Positions 45,310 through 56,879 of a stretch of DNA of 64,000 bases are shown here, piece after piece. Position 1 is the stretch's first letter; each line of letters opens with the position of its first letter. A model generated the notes under the pieces. That model made no database searches, had not been told where the DNA came from, and worked only from the letters and a program-made list of their open reading frames with translations. The DNA comes from Sitta carolinensis (lineage: Eukaryota; Chordata; Aves; Passeriformes; Sittidae): positions 10,530,452 through 10,594,451 of the forward strand of contig CM063294.1 of NCBI GenBank assembly GCA_032173965.1, given 5' to 3'. A program made the position numbers and the translations under genes.

Positions 45310-48300
45310 GTATTATGGTCATGGAGCTTGCAGGGTGGCACACAGGTGACAGGTTATCAGGCAGGAGAACACAAGTGGAAAGGTCGTGTTAGGAACCCAT
45401 CCCTTTGCATAGGCTGGGTGTAGCACAACTCTTGCACAGCGTAAGACAAAAGCACGGGAGCACAGAGGTTTGTAGTGGTTTGATACAATCAAGGCACTTC
45501 TGTCATGAAACTCCTGAGGGCAGTGTTCAGAATTTCACTGAGTTGTGATTGCAGTTTTAAGGTCAGGAATCTACTTGATTTTTAAAGCTATAAAGTATTC
45601 GTATAGCTCGGAAAAAATCTGGACATGTTAAATGAAGAGCATTTTGAAACATCTGTATTAGACGCTATTTAAAAAAAAAATCTAGACTTTCAAAACCAAT
45701 TACTTAAGTAAAGTCTTAAAGGCTTTTTCCCTTTATTGATGATGGGAAAGAGTTAATTTCTAAACCTTTTCCGGGAGGAAATTGTTTGCTCAGGGATCAG
45801 TTTCAAGGGTCCTGTGGATTCATCATGTTGCCAGCTCAATTTAAATGCAGCCTGTGGTTACAAAGAGCCAAAGCCAGGTATCATGTGACAATCATTTGGG
45901 AACACAGGTTCCTCCAACAAAACGAGTGTCGAAATCCAAAAGAAGAAGAAAAAAAGTATATATTAAAAAAACCTTAATGAAACCCAAGCAGAAACCCAAG
46001 CAACAATTGTGGTTGAGAGGGCAGGGACTGTTGTGGGACTAAACAGCTTCACCATCTTTAGTCCTCATCCCTGCATCCTTAGGGCTTTGGTTCCATAGTT
46101 CTGGTGGTGATAATAACTTTGCAGTTGTGTTGTTTGTGCTATACAACAACTAGTTTATAAATTCATAAGAAAACAAGCCGGCTGAAATCCAGGCTAGTGT
46201 GTTAGCAATCCCTGTTTCTTTTCTTTTTTTTTTTTTAATTACACATAACAAAAGCCAGGTGACTGATTCCTTGTACAGTGACTCGGCAAAGGGCAGTGGA
46301 GGATTTTGTAGGAACTGCTCTCCAAATGTGCACTGAGTTTCTAAAGCTCCTGTGATGTTGGTGCCAAATATCCTCTGGGTGTTTTATTGCTGTATTCCCT
46401 GGAAGGTGATGATCTTTCCTTGCCTTGTTGCACAGGGATGCCAGACACTCCGTTCAGCAAGACCAAAAGTGGCCGTGTGAAGCGCCCCATGAATGCCTTC
46501 ATGGTGTGGGCCCGCATCCACAGGGCTGCCGTGGCCAAAGCCAACCCTGGGGTCAGCAATGCAGAGATCAGTGTTCAGCTCGGCCTAGAGTGGAGCAAAC
46601 TCACTGAAGAGCAGAAGCAGCCCTATTATGAGGAAGCTAACAAAATAAAACTGAGGCACAGGGAGGAATTTCCTGGTAAACATCTTAGTTATTTACCTGA
46701 ATGCTTTAGAAGCGCAGGGCTTTCTGGAAAATGGACCTCTTGCATTATAGCAATTAGTAGAGAGAGGAAAAATTTATAGATATTTCAGGCACACAATCCT
46801 TCTGTGTGCTTGATACTATGAATTTTTTAAAGCATCCAAAATGCTGGTGCTTAGAACACTGCAGCTACAGCAGCTCTTTTGAATGCTTTCGTAGTCTAAT
46901 GGCCAGAGAGTGGGTTTGTTGTGAACATGGCCTGCTGTATCAGTCTCCTTGCTCCAGAAACAGCTGACCAGGTGGCCTGTGGTGACACATGCATCCATTC
47001 CTTAAAAGCAGGAAAGGGAAATGTTACAGGAAGCACAAACAGCATTGTATTCCGTGGGATTCTTCAACTTGTAGACTTGAGGTTCCCACATAATGGTGTA
47101 GAAAATGTTTCTCAGCCCTTTGGCAAGTGTTAAAATTTGTACCCTTAACAAATTAATTTATCCAGAAGATAACGGAACATAAATTCTTTGAACACTTTTA
47201 AAGAGCTGTTGAGATACCAGCTGTTGTGATCCCTTCTCTCTGTTATCATAATGCTGCTTATTCATTATCCTGCTTGATCTGTCATAAACAAAGAAAAGAG
47301 CATCTCCCTCTCTCCTTGCATCTTTCAAAAAAATAATAAAAAGGTATTTCTTAAGAGTTAACCTGTGTAAGAAACCAAGCAGCTCAGTGTTAATTCATAA
47401 TATATTCTTATGTCTGTTAGTGTTTGGTTAATATTGTCAGGCAAAGGCAAACATGCTCTTCCAAAATCTATCCAGGGTTTCCAGTGGGTCATTTTTTTTT
47501 GTTGTATCTTATAACCTGCAGATATATGTGAGACTTAAAGGGTTAAGGAAACAAAGAGGAAAAGACCACTTTTTGAATGTTCGTGGTTTTCCTCCACACT
47601 GAAAGCCCACAGGACAGTGAGTGTCATGATCTCCTTAATGTGGTTTCCTCAGCTGGGCCAAATCACTTCCCAGTGTTTGGTATTTCTTTGTCTCCAAGCA
47701 GCTATTACTTGGTAACTTCTAAATAAGACCAAAATATTTCTATTTCATTTCCATCTCCAGTAAAATTCCCCATTTCCAGCTCACCAAAACAAGTGGAGCG
47801 TTGTCATTGCCTAAAGGAGCAGGTTTTGGACTTGTCTTATCAGATTCTTCAGAATTACAGATAACACAGCTTTAGAGAAATAATGAAACCATCCAAAATA
47901 TTGGATGTCTGCATCTTTTTTTTCCTCTCTGACAGGTTGGGTTTATCAGCCAAACAAAAAGAAGTGTTCTCCACCATGTGGCTATGCTGCATTTTTAGGC
48001 ATCTCCCGGAGTACCATCACCACAATTCCAGCTGGCACCCGTCCCTTTTCATCAGCTACTTACTCTTTTGTCAACTCCAACGTTAAGAACAGTATTGGAC
48101 ATCCAGTCTGTGAGTTTTCAGTAGTTAACTATTTTAAAATAAGTAGTTAATTATTTTTAAATGTTCCAATAAGGGTTTGTACTTACAAGAGCAAATAGTA
48201 ACAGGGTAAGAGGGAATGGCTTAAAACTAAAAGAGAGTAGGTTTAGATTAGATTTTGGGAAGAAACTTTGCTGTGAGGGTGCTGAGGCCCTGGCACAGGT

Positions 48301-51300
48301 TGCCCAGAGAAGCTGTGATTATTTACCAGCACTTCTTTTCTACTTAAAACATTAAGCCACAGCTGCTTCTTTTCCTCCTTTTGCCTCCAACTCACAGATA
48401 CCCTGGAAGGATCCTTGTTTTTACAAAAAATCTGCACTGGCAGTGAAATAGTGTGAGAGCCCCCAGACCAGTGTAAGAGCTGATCTGCATGTTCCTTAGA
48501 GAAAGAGCTCTGGCTCTGTCAGTGCACGGATGGTGGATTTCAACAGGATAGCTCAGATCCAGGCAATGACATTTTCCTCTTTAAACATCCTGGAAAGGGC
48601 TGCTTTCTTTGCAATGAGACAAGAAAATGAAATGCCTGATTATGCTGTGTGGGAATACTTGGAGATACTAAAACAGAAGGATACTCAGCTTTGTTCTGGT
48701 GAAGCTCTGAGTTAGTGATGTTTGAAAATTCCTATGCAATATGTTTTGAAATCTTTCCCTATAAATGCAGCCCTGTTGATGAGGTGTGATTTGAAAGTGT
48801 ACATTGAAGTTTGTGCTGTGCAAGATGTTTCAAAGTAAAACTATCTAGTGGCTACATTAATAAATGAAATAAGGAAACATATTGGAGATTAGGGTGTTTT
48901 AGGCTCTTCAGCACACAGATTTGTTATAAATTTGGCTCACTTCACATCAGTAGACTTGTGAGGTCTTCTGAGCTGAAGGGACACTCCAACCCATTGTGGT
49001 GCCTTACTAGGACAAGACACAGCCTGACCAGACCAATGAACCCACGTTAGCCACTTCCTTCCACCCCTGGGTTTCCGTGGAATGAAACTTTAATGTGTGG
49101 GCTCCAAACCCATTTGCCAGAACACATGAGATGTATGACAAGAGTTGCCAGGAAAGTTTGTGAAGAAATGCGCTGTCTCTGCCTGGAAATGCTGTGGCTT
49201 GCTATGATGCTGTTTATCAGAACTCTCTGTTCATGTCTGATCAATAACTCTTTTGTCTCCTGAAGGTGAGTCTCCCGCCATCCGTCTGCCGGTGTCTTCC
49301 ATCCAACTCGCTGGGCCCATGACCCTTTTCCAGACCACGGCTGCAAGCCCTGCATCAGTGGCTGCAGCAGTTCCAACCCTGCCCCTGTGCCCTGTGGTGT
49401 CATCACAGCCCTTTGCTGAGCCTGCTCAGACAGAAGCTTTTGTATCACCTGGGCTCAATTTCTCCCTGAATAGACCTGCACCCGTTTTCGCTGAGAGCTT
49501 CAGTGACAGAAACCCAAGTAACATCAGCAGCTCTAGTGGCAGGTTTTCTGTCTCTAACAGTGAGATCCCAGGGATTTCTGTTTTTCCTAGAGGCATAGCT
49601 CTTCCCCAGGCTACCCCTTTTATTCCTTCACCTGCCTATGTGTCTGCTCCCAATGGACAACCGGCTGGTTTTTTTGGAGGAGCTCCTCAGTTTCTATATT
49701 GCCACCCTTCCTTTATACCTGGACCTCGCTGTTTCCCCTCAAGGTAATGAAACCATTTCATACCAGTAAGAAAAAATGCTGAAAGGCAGAGAGTCTTTTG
49801 ACTTGCAGACAGCAGGTGGAGCATTCAGAGGGAAAGGAGCTCTTAGCTTCTTGTAGCTGCTGTGTGGTGGGACCCCCTGGCCTCAGCCTGCTCATAATAC
49901 ATGCTCAGTTACTGAAGGCTCCATAGAACTGTTGCAGTAATTGGCACTCCCAAGGCCTTGGAAAACAGAAGTATCTTCTTTCCTCTTTATGGGTCTAAGT
50001 GCAGTTGATTTCGGCAGAAGAGCATTAGGTAGAGATAATGCAAATATACTTTGAAATGGTCAGATAGAATTAAAGTGGGTGTGTTCTGGAGATATCTCCT
50101 GGGTATACTGTGGGTGCCATAAGTGCTGATATTTCTGAAACCCAGCCTTCCAGGTGGGAAGTGTCTGCAGAATTCTTGTGTGAGTAGTAATTCCCAGTTC
50201 TTCCTTTTCAGTCAATCAGAGGTCCCCTAATCAAAGAATTTCCAAGCTAACACATGTAGTGTCCCGTGGTATTTGCTGGGCTGAGCATGTACAGAAAGCT
50301 CCAGTGCCCTGGTGCAGCTCAAACACCAATCCTCTGAAGTTTATTCTTGACAGGGCATCATTTTTCTTTCATGACTGTGCAGTAGCAAACCTAACAAATT
50401 AATATGATTATTAGGCTTAAATTTTGCCTGTTTATAGACTGCTTCTTCTCATTAGTAGCAGCAGCCAATATGTTCCTTTGGCAATAAGGAACCTGCTCTT
50501 TAATTAGGGCTAATGATGACCCATCAAACTCAGAAGAACTTCATGGGCTGACAAGTGCAATACAAGACTTTTCTATTTTTGAGGTCCTTTAAGGAAACAT
50601 GGGACAGGTATTCCCAAAATTGCTAAAAATTATCTTTGCTCAGCCCTTGGTGTGTGAAATGCGACAGTTTTGGGAGGCCTCTGAGAGAGAGGAGCTCTTT
50701 TAGCATAAGAGGCTGTTCTGATTTCACACATTAATGGACTTCTGAAGGCTGCCAGCTTTGCTAATGCCAGGGTCTTTCTAATACAATGATTTATATGTGC
50801 TCTGTCCTATAAACTGATTTCTTGCATACAAGAGTCATGATTTGTGAACTGAAAGGGCAGATGTACACACTCAAAATTTACATATTAGATTGGAATGATG
50901 AATAGTCCCCTTGAAACGATATCAATAGATATTGTCTCAATGTCTCTACAGTGCCTGCACTGTGGAGCTCTATCACTTCACATATTTTGTGTTCTTCACA
51001 GTGTAGTGAATTTCTCTGAAACACTGTAAATGACAATCCCCGTGTCATTGTGCATCAGAATAAAAATGCTTGAATATTTTTCAAGCATCTGCCACTGGAG
51101 GAATACAGTTCCATTTGACATAGTAACTTCCTGCAATTTACTCCGTGGTTACGTTTTAAAAATTTATCACTGTGAGTTCTTCAAATATTAATATTGACAA
51201 CCACATATTGGGCACAAGGATTCTCTATCCTGTTTGATAACAGTGTAACAGATGCAAGAACTCACTAAAAATTATAAATAAGAGCATTTTACCCCAGGTC

Positions 51301-52049
51301 TGTCACAATTTTTGGCCTACAGAAATGACACAAACTGACTTTTGGTGCTTTCTTTTATTAATCTGGATTAATCTGAATTTATTAATCTGGATATGTTGGA
51401 TAACTCACTGCATGCTGGTTTACCCATGGTATTATTTGGTTGATAAATACAGTGGGGTTTATGTTTGTTCTCAGAGCAGCCTCGTGTGTGCATGAAGCCG
51501 AAGAGATGCTTATGCACAGAAATGGAATCTGACTCTTGTTATGGCCCTAGTGCTGAAATTAGGCATGGGTTTAAATGTGTATGTTTTAAAAAACTGGATA
51601 AGCTGAGTAGCACAGAACATCAGTGTCACTGTGCAGCCCTGCATTTCTGAAAGCCAACCTTGAATCTCTTCCCTTGCAGCACGTTCCCACTCAGAGCTCC
51701 GTTTGGCTATGGGAATTTCTCCAGCTCGGTGCCTCAGTGCTTTGGCTTTTATGAAGAGAGGAACAAGAGGCAGGAGGTGATGTTTTCCACTCCGGATGAA
51801 GACTATCCTTTCAGGGCATACTCAGAAGAGAGGCTACATGAGAACCAGCCTGTCTGTGGGAGCCCTGAAATCGTGTCCTGTCAGGGCACCTACAGTGAGG
51901 GGCGAGTTGTGAGCCCCCTGCCACAGCTGGACGTGAAAGTGGTAGAGGAGGTTTTGTCATCCCACCCATCTACTCCCTTCAGCACTTTCATTGTCAATGT
52001 AACTAACAGTGATGAGGAAGAGGAAGTAAAGTTCTTTCAAGTATTGTAA
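44718..52049 (+). CDS. SOX30: SOX30 (SRY-box transcription factor 30), complete, 617 aa
   Basis: Coding exons are 44718-45309, 46436-46675, 47936-48109, 49266-49743 and 51680-52049. Phases join and total 1854 nt. SOX30 is a nuclear HMG-box transcription factor (SOX group H) that in mammals drives the spermatid programme. The HMG box lies at about residues 211-278, with [29 protein letters not shown] and [15 protein letters not shown]. Before it, [17 protein letters not shown] matches mammalian SOX30, and VKKEPP fits a sumoylation consensus. After the box come GWVYQP, a Pro/Ser-rich region, [17 protein letters not shown] and a terminal acidic NSDEEEEV. It is shorter than the human protein (753 aa), mainly before the HMG box. 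The start is the ATG after the promoter repeat; an in-frame ATG at 44418 inside the repeat is considered less likely. Confidence 0.95.
45310..46435 (+). other. SOX30: SOX30 intron 1
   Basis: 1.1-kb phase-1 intron; no feature recognised. Confidence 0.85.
46436..46675 (+). CDS. SOX30: SOX30 exon 2 (HMG box)
   Basis: Acceptor gttgcacag and donor gtaaac, 240 nt. It encodes [20 protein letters not shown] and the HMG box through LRHREEFP. Confidence 0.97.
46676..47935 (+). other. SOX30: SOX30 intron 2
   Basis: 1.26-kb phase-1 intron; no repeat or exon recognised. Confidence 0.85.
47936..48109 (+). CDS. SOX30: SOX30 exon 3
   Basis: Acceptor tctgacag and donor gtgagt, 174 nt. It encodes [19 protein letters not shown] and ends NSIGHPV. 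It aligns with the human WVYQP to HPVG segment and is less conserved than the box. Confidence 0.92.
48110..49265 (+). other. SOX30: SOX30 intron 3
   Basis: 1.16-kb phase-1 intron. It holds one CR1 scrap (48232-48318) and an unsupported 61-codon open frame at 48530-48715. Confidence 0.8.
48232..48318 (+). mobile_element. Short CR1 LINE fragment in SOX30 intron 3
   Basis: Sense CR1 scrap: gggtgctgaggccctggcac and aggttgcccagagaagctgt, preceded by aggtttagattagattttgg. Both ends are truncated. Confidence 0.8.
49266..49743 (+). CDS. SOX30: SOX30 exon 4
   Basis: Acceptor ctcctgaag and donor gtaatg, 478 nt. It encodes [14 protein letters not shown], a Ser/Pro/Ala-rich body and [10 protein letters not shown], matching human SPAIQLP to FLPGPHYFPS. 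Confidence 0.92.
49744..51679 (+). other. SOX30: SOX30 intron 4
   Basis: 1.94-kb phase-2 intron. An AT-rich block at about 50.4-50.6 kb (ctctttaattagggctaatg) could be a conserved non-coding element; this is composition-based only. Confidence 0.75.
51680..52049 (+). CDS. SOX30: SOX30 exon 5 with stop
   Basis: Acceptor cccttgcag. It encodes [20 protein letters not shown] through [24 protein letters not shown] at 52094-52099, 45 nt after the stop, is a likely poly(A) signal. Confidence 0.94.
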
Positions 52050-52099
52050 TTTTTAAAATTTATTATAATCCAGAGAAATATTGTAGAATGGGAAATAAA

Positions 52100-54601
52100 T
52101 TCCTCAACACCATCTTTTCAGTTAGTGTGTTCAATGGGAAATCCAGGTAGCTTTAGTAAGTTGCACAGGTAATTTTGAAGAGTCTGATGAGCTGTTTGGA
52201 TAAGAGGAAAGTCTTTAGAAATGCCTGTCCATTTCTAAATTCTCACTGGAAGCTGATCAGCCCTGCAGGAATGCATGTGGCCAAATGTACAAATTCCTCC
52301 ACGAGTATGTTTCAGGGTATAAAACAGCTGTTTGTGAGATTATTGTCTAGATCTAACTTCCCTCTTCTCCCATCTTTCTTTTTATACCCTGTGGAGTAGG
52401 ATATCAGATATTTCAATGCACCAGAATCTAGAATGGTACCCAACTGTTGTGATTAATTCTACCAAGCCCAGAGAAAGGGCAGACTGGTTTAACACATCCT
52501 GGACTAATGGGAAACTACGTGTGAGAGTCATCCCTTCTTCCCTCCCAGCCGGAGCTGATGTCCTGGAGTGGTTGTTAGGGATCTTGTCCTTAGGTCTGTG
52601 TCACTGCAGCCAGCCCTCAGCTGAGCTCTCTTGAAGGCTCTCTGTCTTGTCTACAACAGAAGTGAAAGTTACACAAACAACCCACTCAAACCTGGCTTCC
52701 TCTGCATCATCCCTCAGCCCTCTGGCAGCCCTGCAGCCGGGAAAGCGTCATAGAAGTGTTCCCATTTCTAGGTGATTTTCAGCTCACCCACAAGCTTTCC
52801 CCTAATGCACATTCCTGAAGTATTGTGCTGTTACTTCTCCTCCTGAAATGTGTGAAGTAGCCAGGGTAGGCCAGTGTGGGCAGGGCCAGTGCCTTGGTGG
52901 CTGTGTGCCCTCCTGCAAGCCTTCATGGCAGTGCAGGAGGTCATTGGGACATAAGAAGGACATGTTCTACTCTCTTACCATTATTTTCTTCCTTACTGTT
53001 TACCTTAATCTAAACTAAAAGCCACCTCGTGTCCTTCTCAACTTGAAAAACAGGTGTAGATTTTCTGTACAAAGTTTGTTTTCCTCTTGCTACTGTAAAA
53101 GTTTACAGACACTCGGTGCTTCCCGGTGCATCACTGCTATCCATTTACAGAGAAAACTTCCTTCTCCAAAATTACAGTTTCATGGACTGGATGTTTTTAA
53201 AAGCCCTTGTGCTGTTATGCCTGTTCCCCTTCTCTCATTAGAATTAATTAGTTTTTAGTATAATCACTGTTGTGTTGGAGAAGTTTGCAGGCAGCACAGA
53301 GAGAATTGTAAGGGTTTCACATGTGGAAATAGAGTTAAAAAGATATATCTGCACATATAATCATCTTCAAGTTCACTTGCCTGTAGGAATGAAGCAAAAG
53401 TCATAGCAGAAAGTGGCAGCAGTGACCCACCCTTTTAAAAAAGCACGGAGGGTGCTTTGATACCCTTTTGCTATCAGCACATCAGGACAAGCCCTTGTCC
53501 AGCTCCTGATCATCTTACAGCACTTCTCCCTCTTTGGCAGGACAGCTGCTCCAGGGCCCTTCCAAGTATTCCTGCTGTCCTACATGGGTGGTGGAAAAGC
53601 AAAGCTGAACAGAGTATTCTGGGTCAGCTGAAGCTGCTCTCAACTGTTAAGACACTGGATAAAGGAGTTAATTCTTGAATCTCCAGTTTCCTTCATGGAT
53701 TCACAGCCTCCTTCCTTTGATCATTCTGAAGGATCTGAACCAGCAGTATGTTCAGTAGAATGGGAGATTTCACGTTCCCTCAGGTGTCAGCCAAAGTTGC
53801 AGCATTTCTCCCGTCAGTGAGAGTGTCTGCAATGCAGAGGTGAGACAGGACAGTCCTCTCCTCTCCTCCTCCTGCTAAGACCTGGAGTCTGGGTAACGTT
53901 TCCTTCAGTGCCAGCAGCAGTCAGAGCACTGTGTTCCACAGCCTTAACGAAGAGAGTTCCAGTGAAATGTCACTGAGCTGTGATGCACATCTCAGTCAGT
54001 CATTCTCTGCTCAAGTGAGTTTCTTGTCAGGCATTTCCCTCTCCCTAGGTCCATTTCTTTCTAGGTGCCTAATTCCTGATTTATTATGAACATAAAGGCA
54101 GAATTGTCATCTTTTGCTCTTCAGCTAACAACAACAGCATTAAATCATCTTGAAAATTGTCGAGCCAGTGCAGAACCCCCTCTGCAAAGGCTCTGTCACC
54201 AGCTTTGCCCTGGGGAGGCTGAAACACCTCATTGTCGAGCCTGATGGGCACCCCTGCTCCGGGGGCTGCACGGCGGCTGCTGCTCCGTGCCCTGGCCACG
54301 GGGGATGCAAGAGATGAGAGAAGAGAGCAGACTCGAAAGTCCCGGCTGATACTCTTAATCGGGAAGTTTGGATCCCGGAGGAAATGAGTCGAGCCTGTGT
54401 AATTCTTAGATAACCAGAAGTCTGACCTTGTTCTGTGAAATCCACTGACTTTGGGGAAGAGCTTTTGAAGTGGTGGGCACAGGCAGGATCTGACTCACCC
54501 TGTGCCAGCAGCAGCATTACAACACCTGAGCACTGTTAATAAGGCTAAAAGAGTCTGCATTTTTCCATGCAACAATATTTCAGTAATGTAAATGATATAT
54601 C

Positions 54602-54654
<53 letters not shown>

Positions 54655-56560
54655 TATATATAACCATTGCACAGCCTGTCGTTATATTTTTATACAGGGA
54701 GTTTCTGGTGGTTTTAAATTGAGATATTAATTCTCATATTACCAAGATCCAAAGGTAAAAATATCACATGTAACAAATGCAAATATTGCACATATTTTAT
54801 TTTTATGATACTCGAATGCTGAAAACAACCACAAGCAGATAGTTGTTGGCCTAAATATTTTAATAATCTTAAATTAAGGCTCATTTTATTCCATTTTGTG
54901 TTTTTTTTGAGCTGATCTTCTTTTAGAGAAATATATGGACCAGTCCCTGTGAAGATTTGTTGTTCTGAGATTTGTGATAATCTTTTAGTACAAGCATACA
55001 AGTTCCTCATCAAAGTGAGGGTTTTTTTCATTTGGGTAGGCAGAAATTTTATGCATGGATGAAAGCAGAGTAGCTAAATTTGTGTCTAAATTTGGCTTGC
55101 ATTTTTAATTATTTATAATATAGACATGCACAATAGTGCCATTGTTTTCTTCTATATTACAGGCAGCTATAAATAAGTAGGGGAATTCACAGGAAAAAAA
55201 ATCAAGATTTCCCTTCAGGATATTCCATATGATTAGAAAAGAGCTGATATTTTGCCCCTGTATTTTTTGCTCTTAGACACTAGAAGATGTAATTTTGCCA
55301 TGAAAATTCATGACCTCTCTATGGGTCAGCTAAAATGTACTTATAGCACTCTCACCCTGATGATTCCCTGTAGGTGTCCCTACAGTCCTGACTTTCCTCT
55401 GCCAGGGTGATACCAGGAATAAATTGACCTTCACAAGATCAGAGAGATTCAGTTTGTGAAGTGCTGGGGGGCAAAGGGGACATATGTGAGATATAAACCA
55501 GAATGGTATCTGCAAATGGGAACAGTCACATTTCCTTTGGGCAGCCCTGGCAGGAGCCTGCAAAGACCTTCAGAACAAAAAGGATTACAGTTTTCAATAA
55601 CATAAATAATCCTCGGGACAAGAGACAGAATCATTACTGTTATCTGGCAAACCTTTATTTTGAAGGGAGCATTCACTTCCTACCATTCTGATTTACTCTG
55701 AAAACCTATCCACATGCAAATTGTCCCCATTTCTTATGTCCCTGGTGGTTCACCTACACAGACACTTTAAGTATAGAGATGAATGGAAAGGGTTGAATGG
55801 ATGGTGCGGATCAATGTCTGTCTGAAGAGTGTGGCTAAGAGGTAATGGCTCTTCCTGCCACTCGGAGCTGACCCCATAAAAATCTATGTCAGCCAACCCT
55901 TGCAGCCTTGAGTGGGGCTGTAGTTGAGCCGGCTGGGAGCCACGCACTGACACAGGGAAGGCAGATGCTTTCTGTGGGCTCAGCATGTGCGAGGAGCTCC
56001 TACAGCACCACGGAATCCCCAGCGTTTGCCGCTGATCACCTCAGCGTGGCCCCGCTAACCTGGACTCTCCTGCCCTGGTGTGACCCCGGCCCCACGGGCT
56101 AAGTCGGCAGTGAGACCCAGTCGCGCTCAGCTCCCCGAAGGGCACAGATCCAGCGAGGAGATGATGTCTGGACTTCAAGCCTTGCCTCAGCCCTGAAGGA
56201 TGCAGGAGAAGACAGGGATGCTCCTTTGGGAGCCTCATGGCAGTGACTGGATATCCCTGAAGGGCAACACCGAGAATACGAGCTGTGGATGATCCCAAGT
56301 CCTTCCTCAAGCCTGGCCCTCCCATCGACCATACGGGGAGACAGGCAGTGAACATCCTTTTATACAGGCACATTAAAATCTATCCTGTATCCCTTCAACT
56401 GCCCAGGAGTAATGTATTTCCCAGGAACGGAGAAAATTGGGATGTCTCTGGAACCACGGGATCAGCTACGATAAGATTGCACATAAATACAGCAAACAAA
56501 TAAATAAACAACTCTTGAGCTCCTTCCTTCTCCCAGCTCTCCCCTTTTTCCTAGCTTTGG
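52100..56560. other. SOX30-ADAM19 intergenic region
   Basis: 4.5 kb with no recognisable exon. The only clear element is the (TA)24 microsatellite at 54603-54650. Open frames are short and unsupported. Confidence 0.7.
54603..54650 (+). repeat. (TA)24 microsatellite
   Basis: Uninterrupted TA repeat of 48 nt, likely length-polymorphic. Confidence 0.98.
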
Positions 56561-56818
56561 AGGCACAATGGATTTCCGCGCTGGCGAAGGCGCTGCAGGG
56601 GAGGTTTTGCAGAGGGAGCCCCAGGGAGGTGCTCAGGCTTTCCCCGGAGGGAAAAGCAGAGCCGCGGGACCAGCGGGAGCCTGCCGGGCCGTGCGGAGGG
56701 AGAAGGAGCGAGGAGGGGGCTGCGGGCGGCGGCGGAGCGCGGGGCGGTGGGAGGGGACGGGCGGCGCCGGGCGGGTTTATAGGGCGGCGGCGGCGGCGAG
56801 CGGAGCCTGCCCGGAGCC

Positions 56819-56879
56819 ATGCGGGGCCGGGGGCTCCTCTGCGGCATCGCCCTCTCGCTGCTGCTGCGGCCGCCGCCCT
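56819..56879 (+). CDS. ADAM19: ADAM19 exon 1 (signal peptide)
   Basis: ATG in cggagccatgc context; 61 nt, donor gtgagt. It encodes a hydrophobic leader with LLCGIALSLLL. Intron 1 is only 292 bp. Confidence 0.85.

Noticed and set aside
48530..48715. 61-codon open frame in SOX30 intron 3 with a protein-like composition
   Set aside because: No splice sites in phase with SOX30 and no family recognised; it could be an old exapted or pseudogene piece but nothing supports coding.
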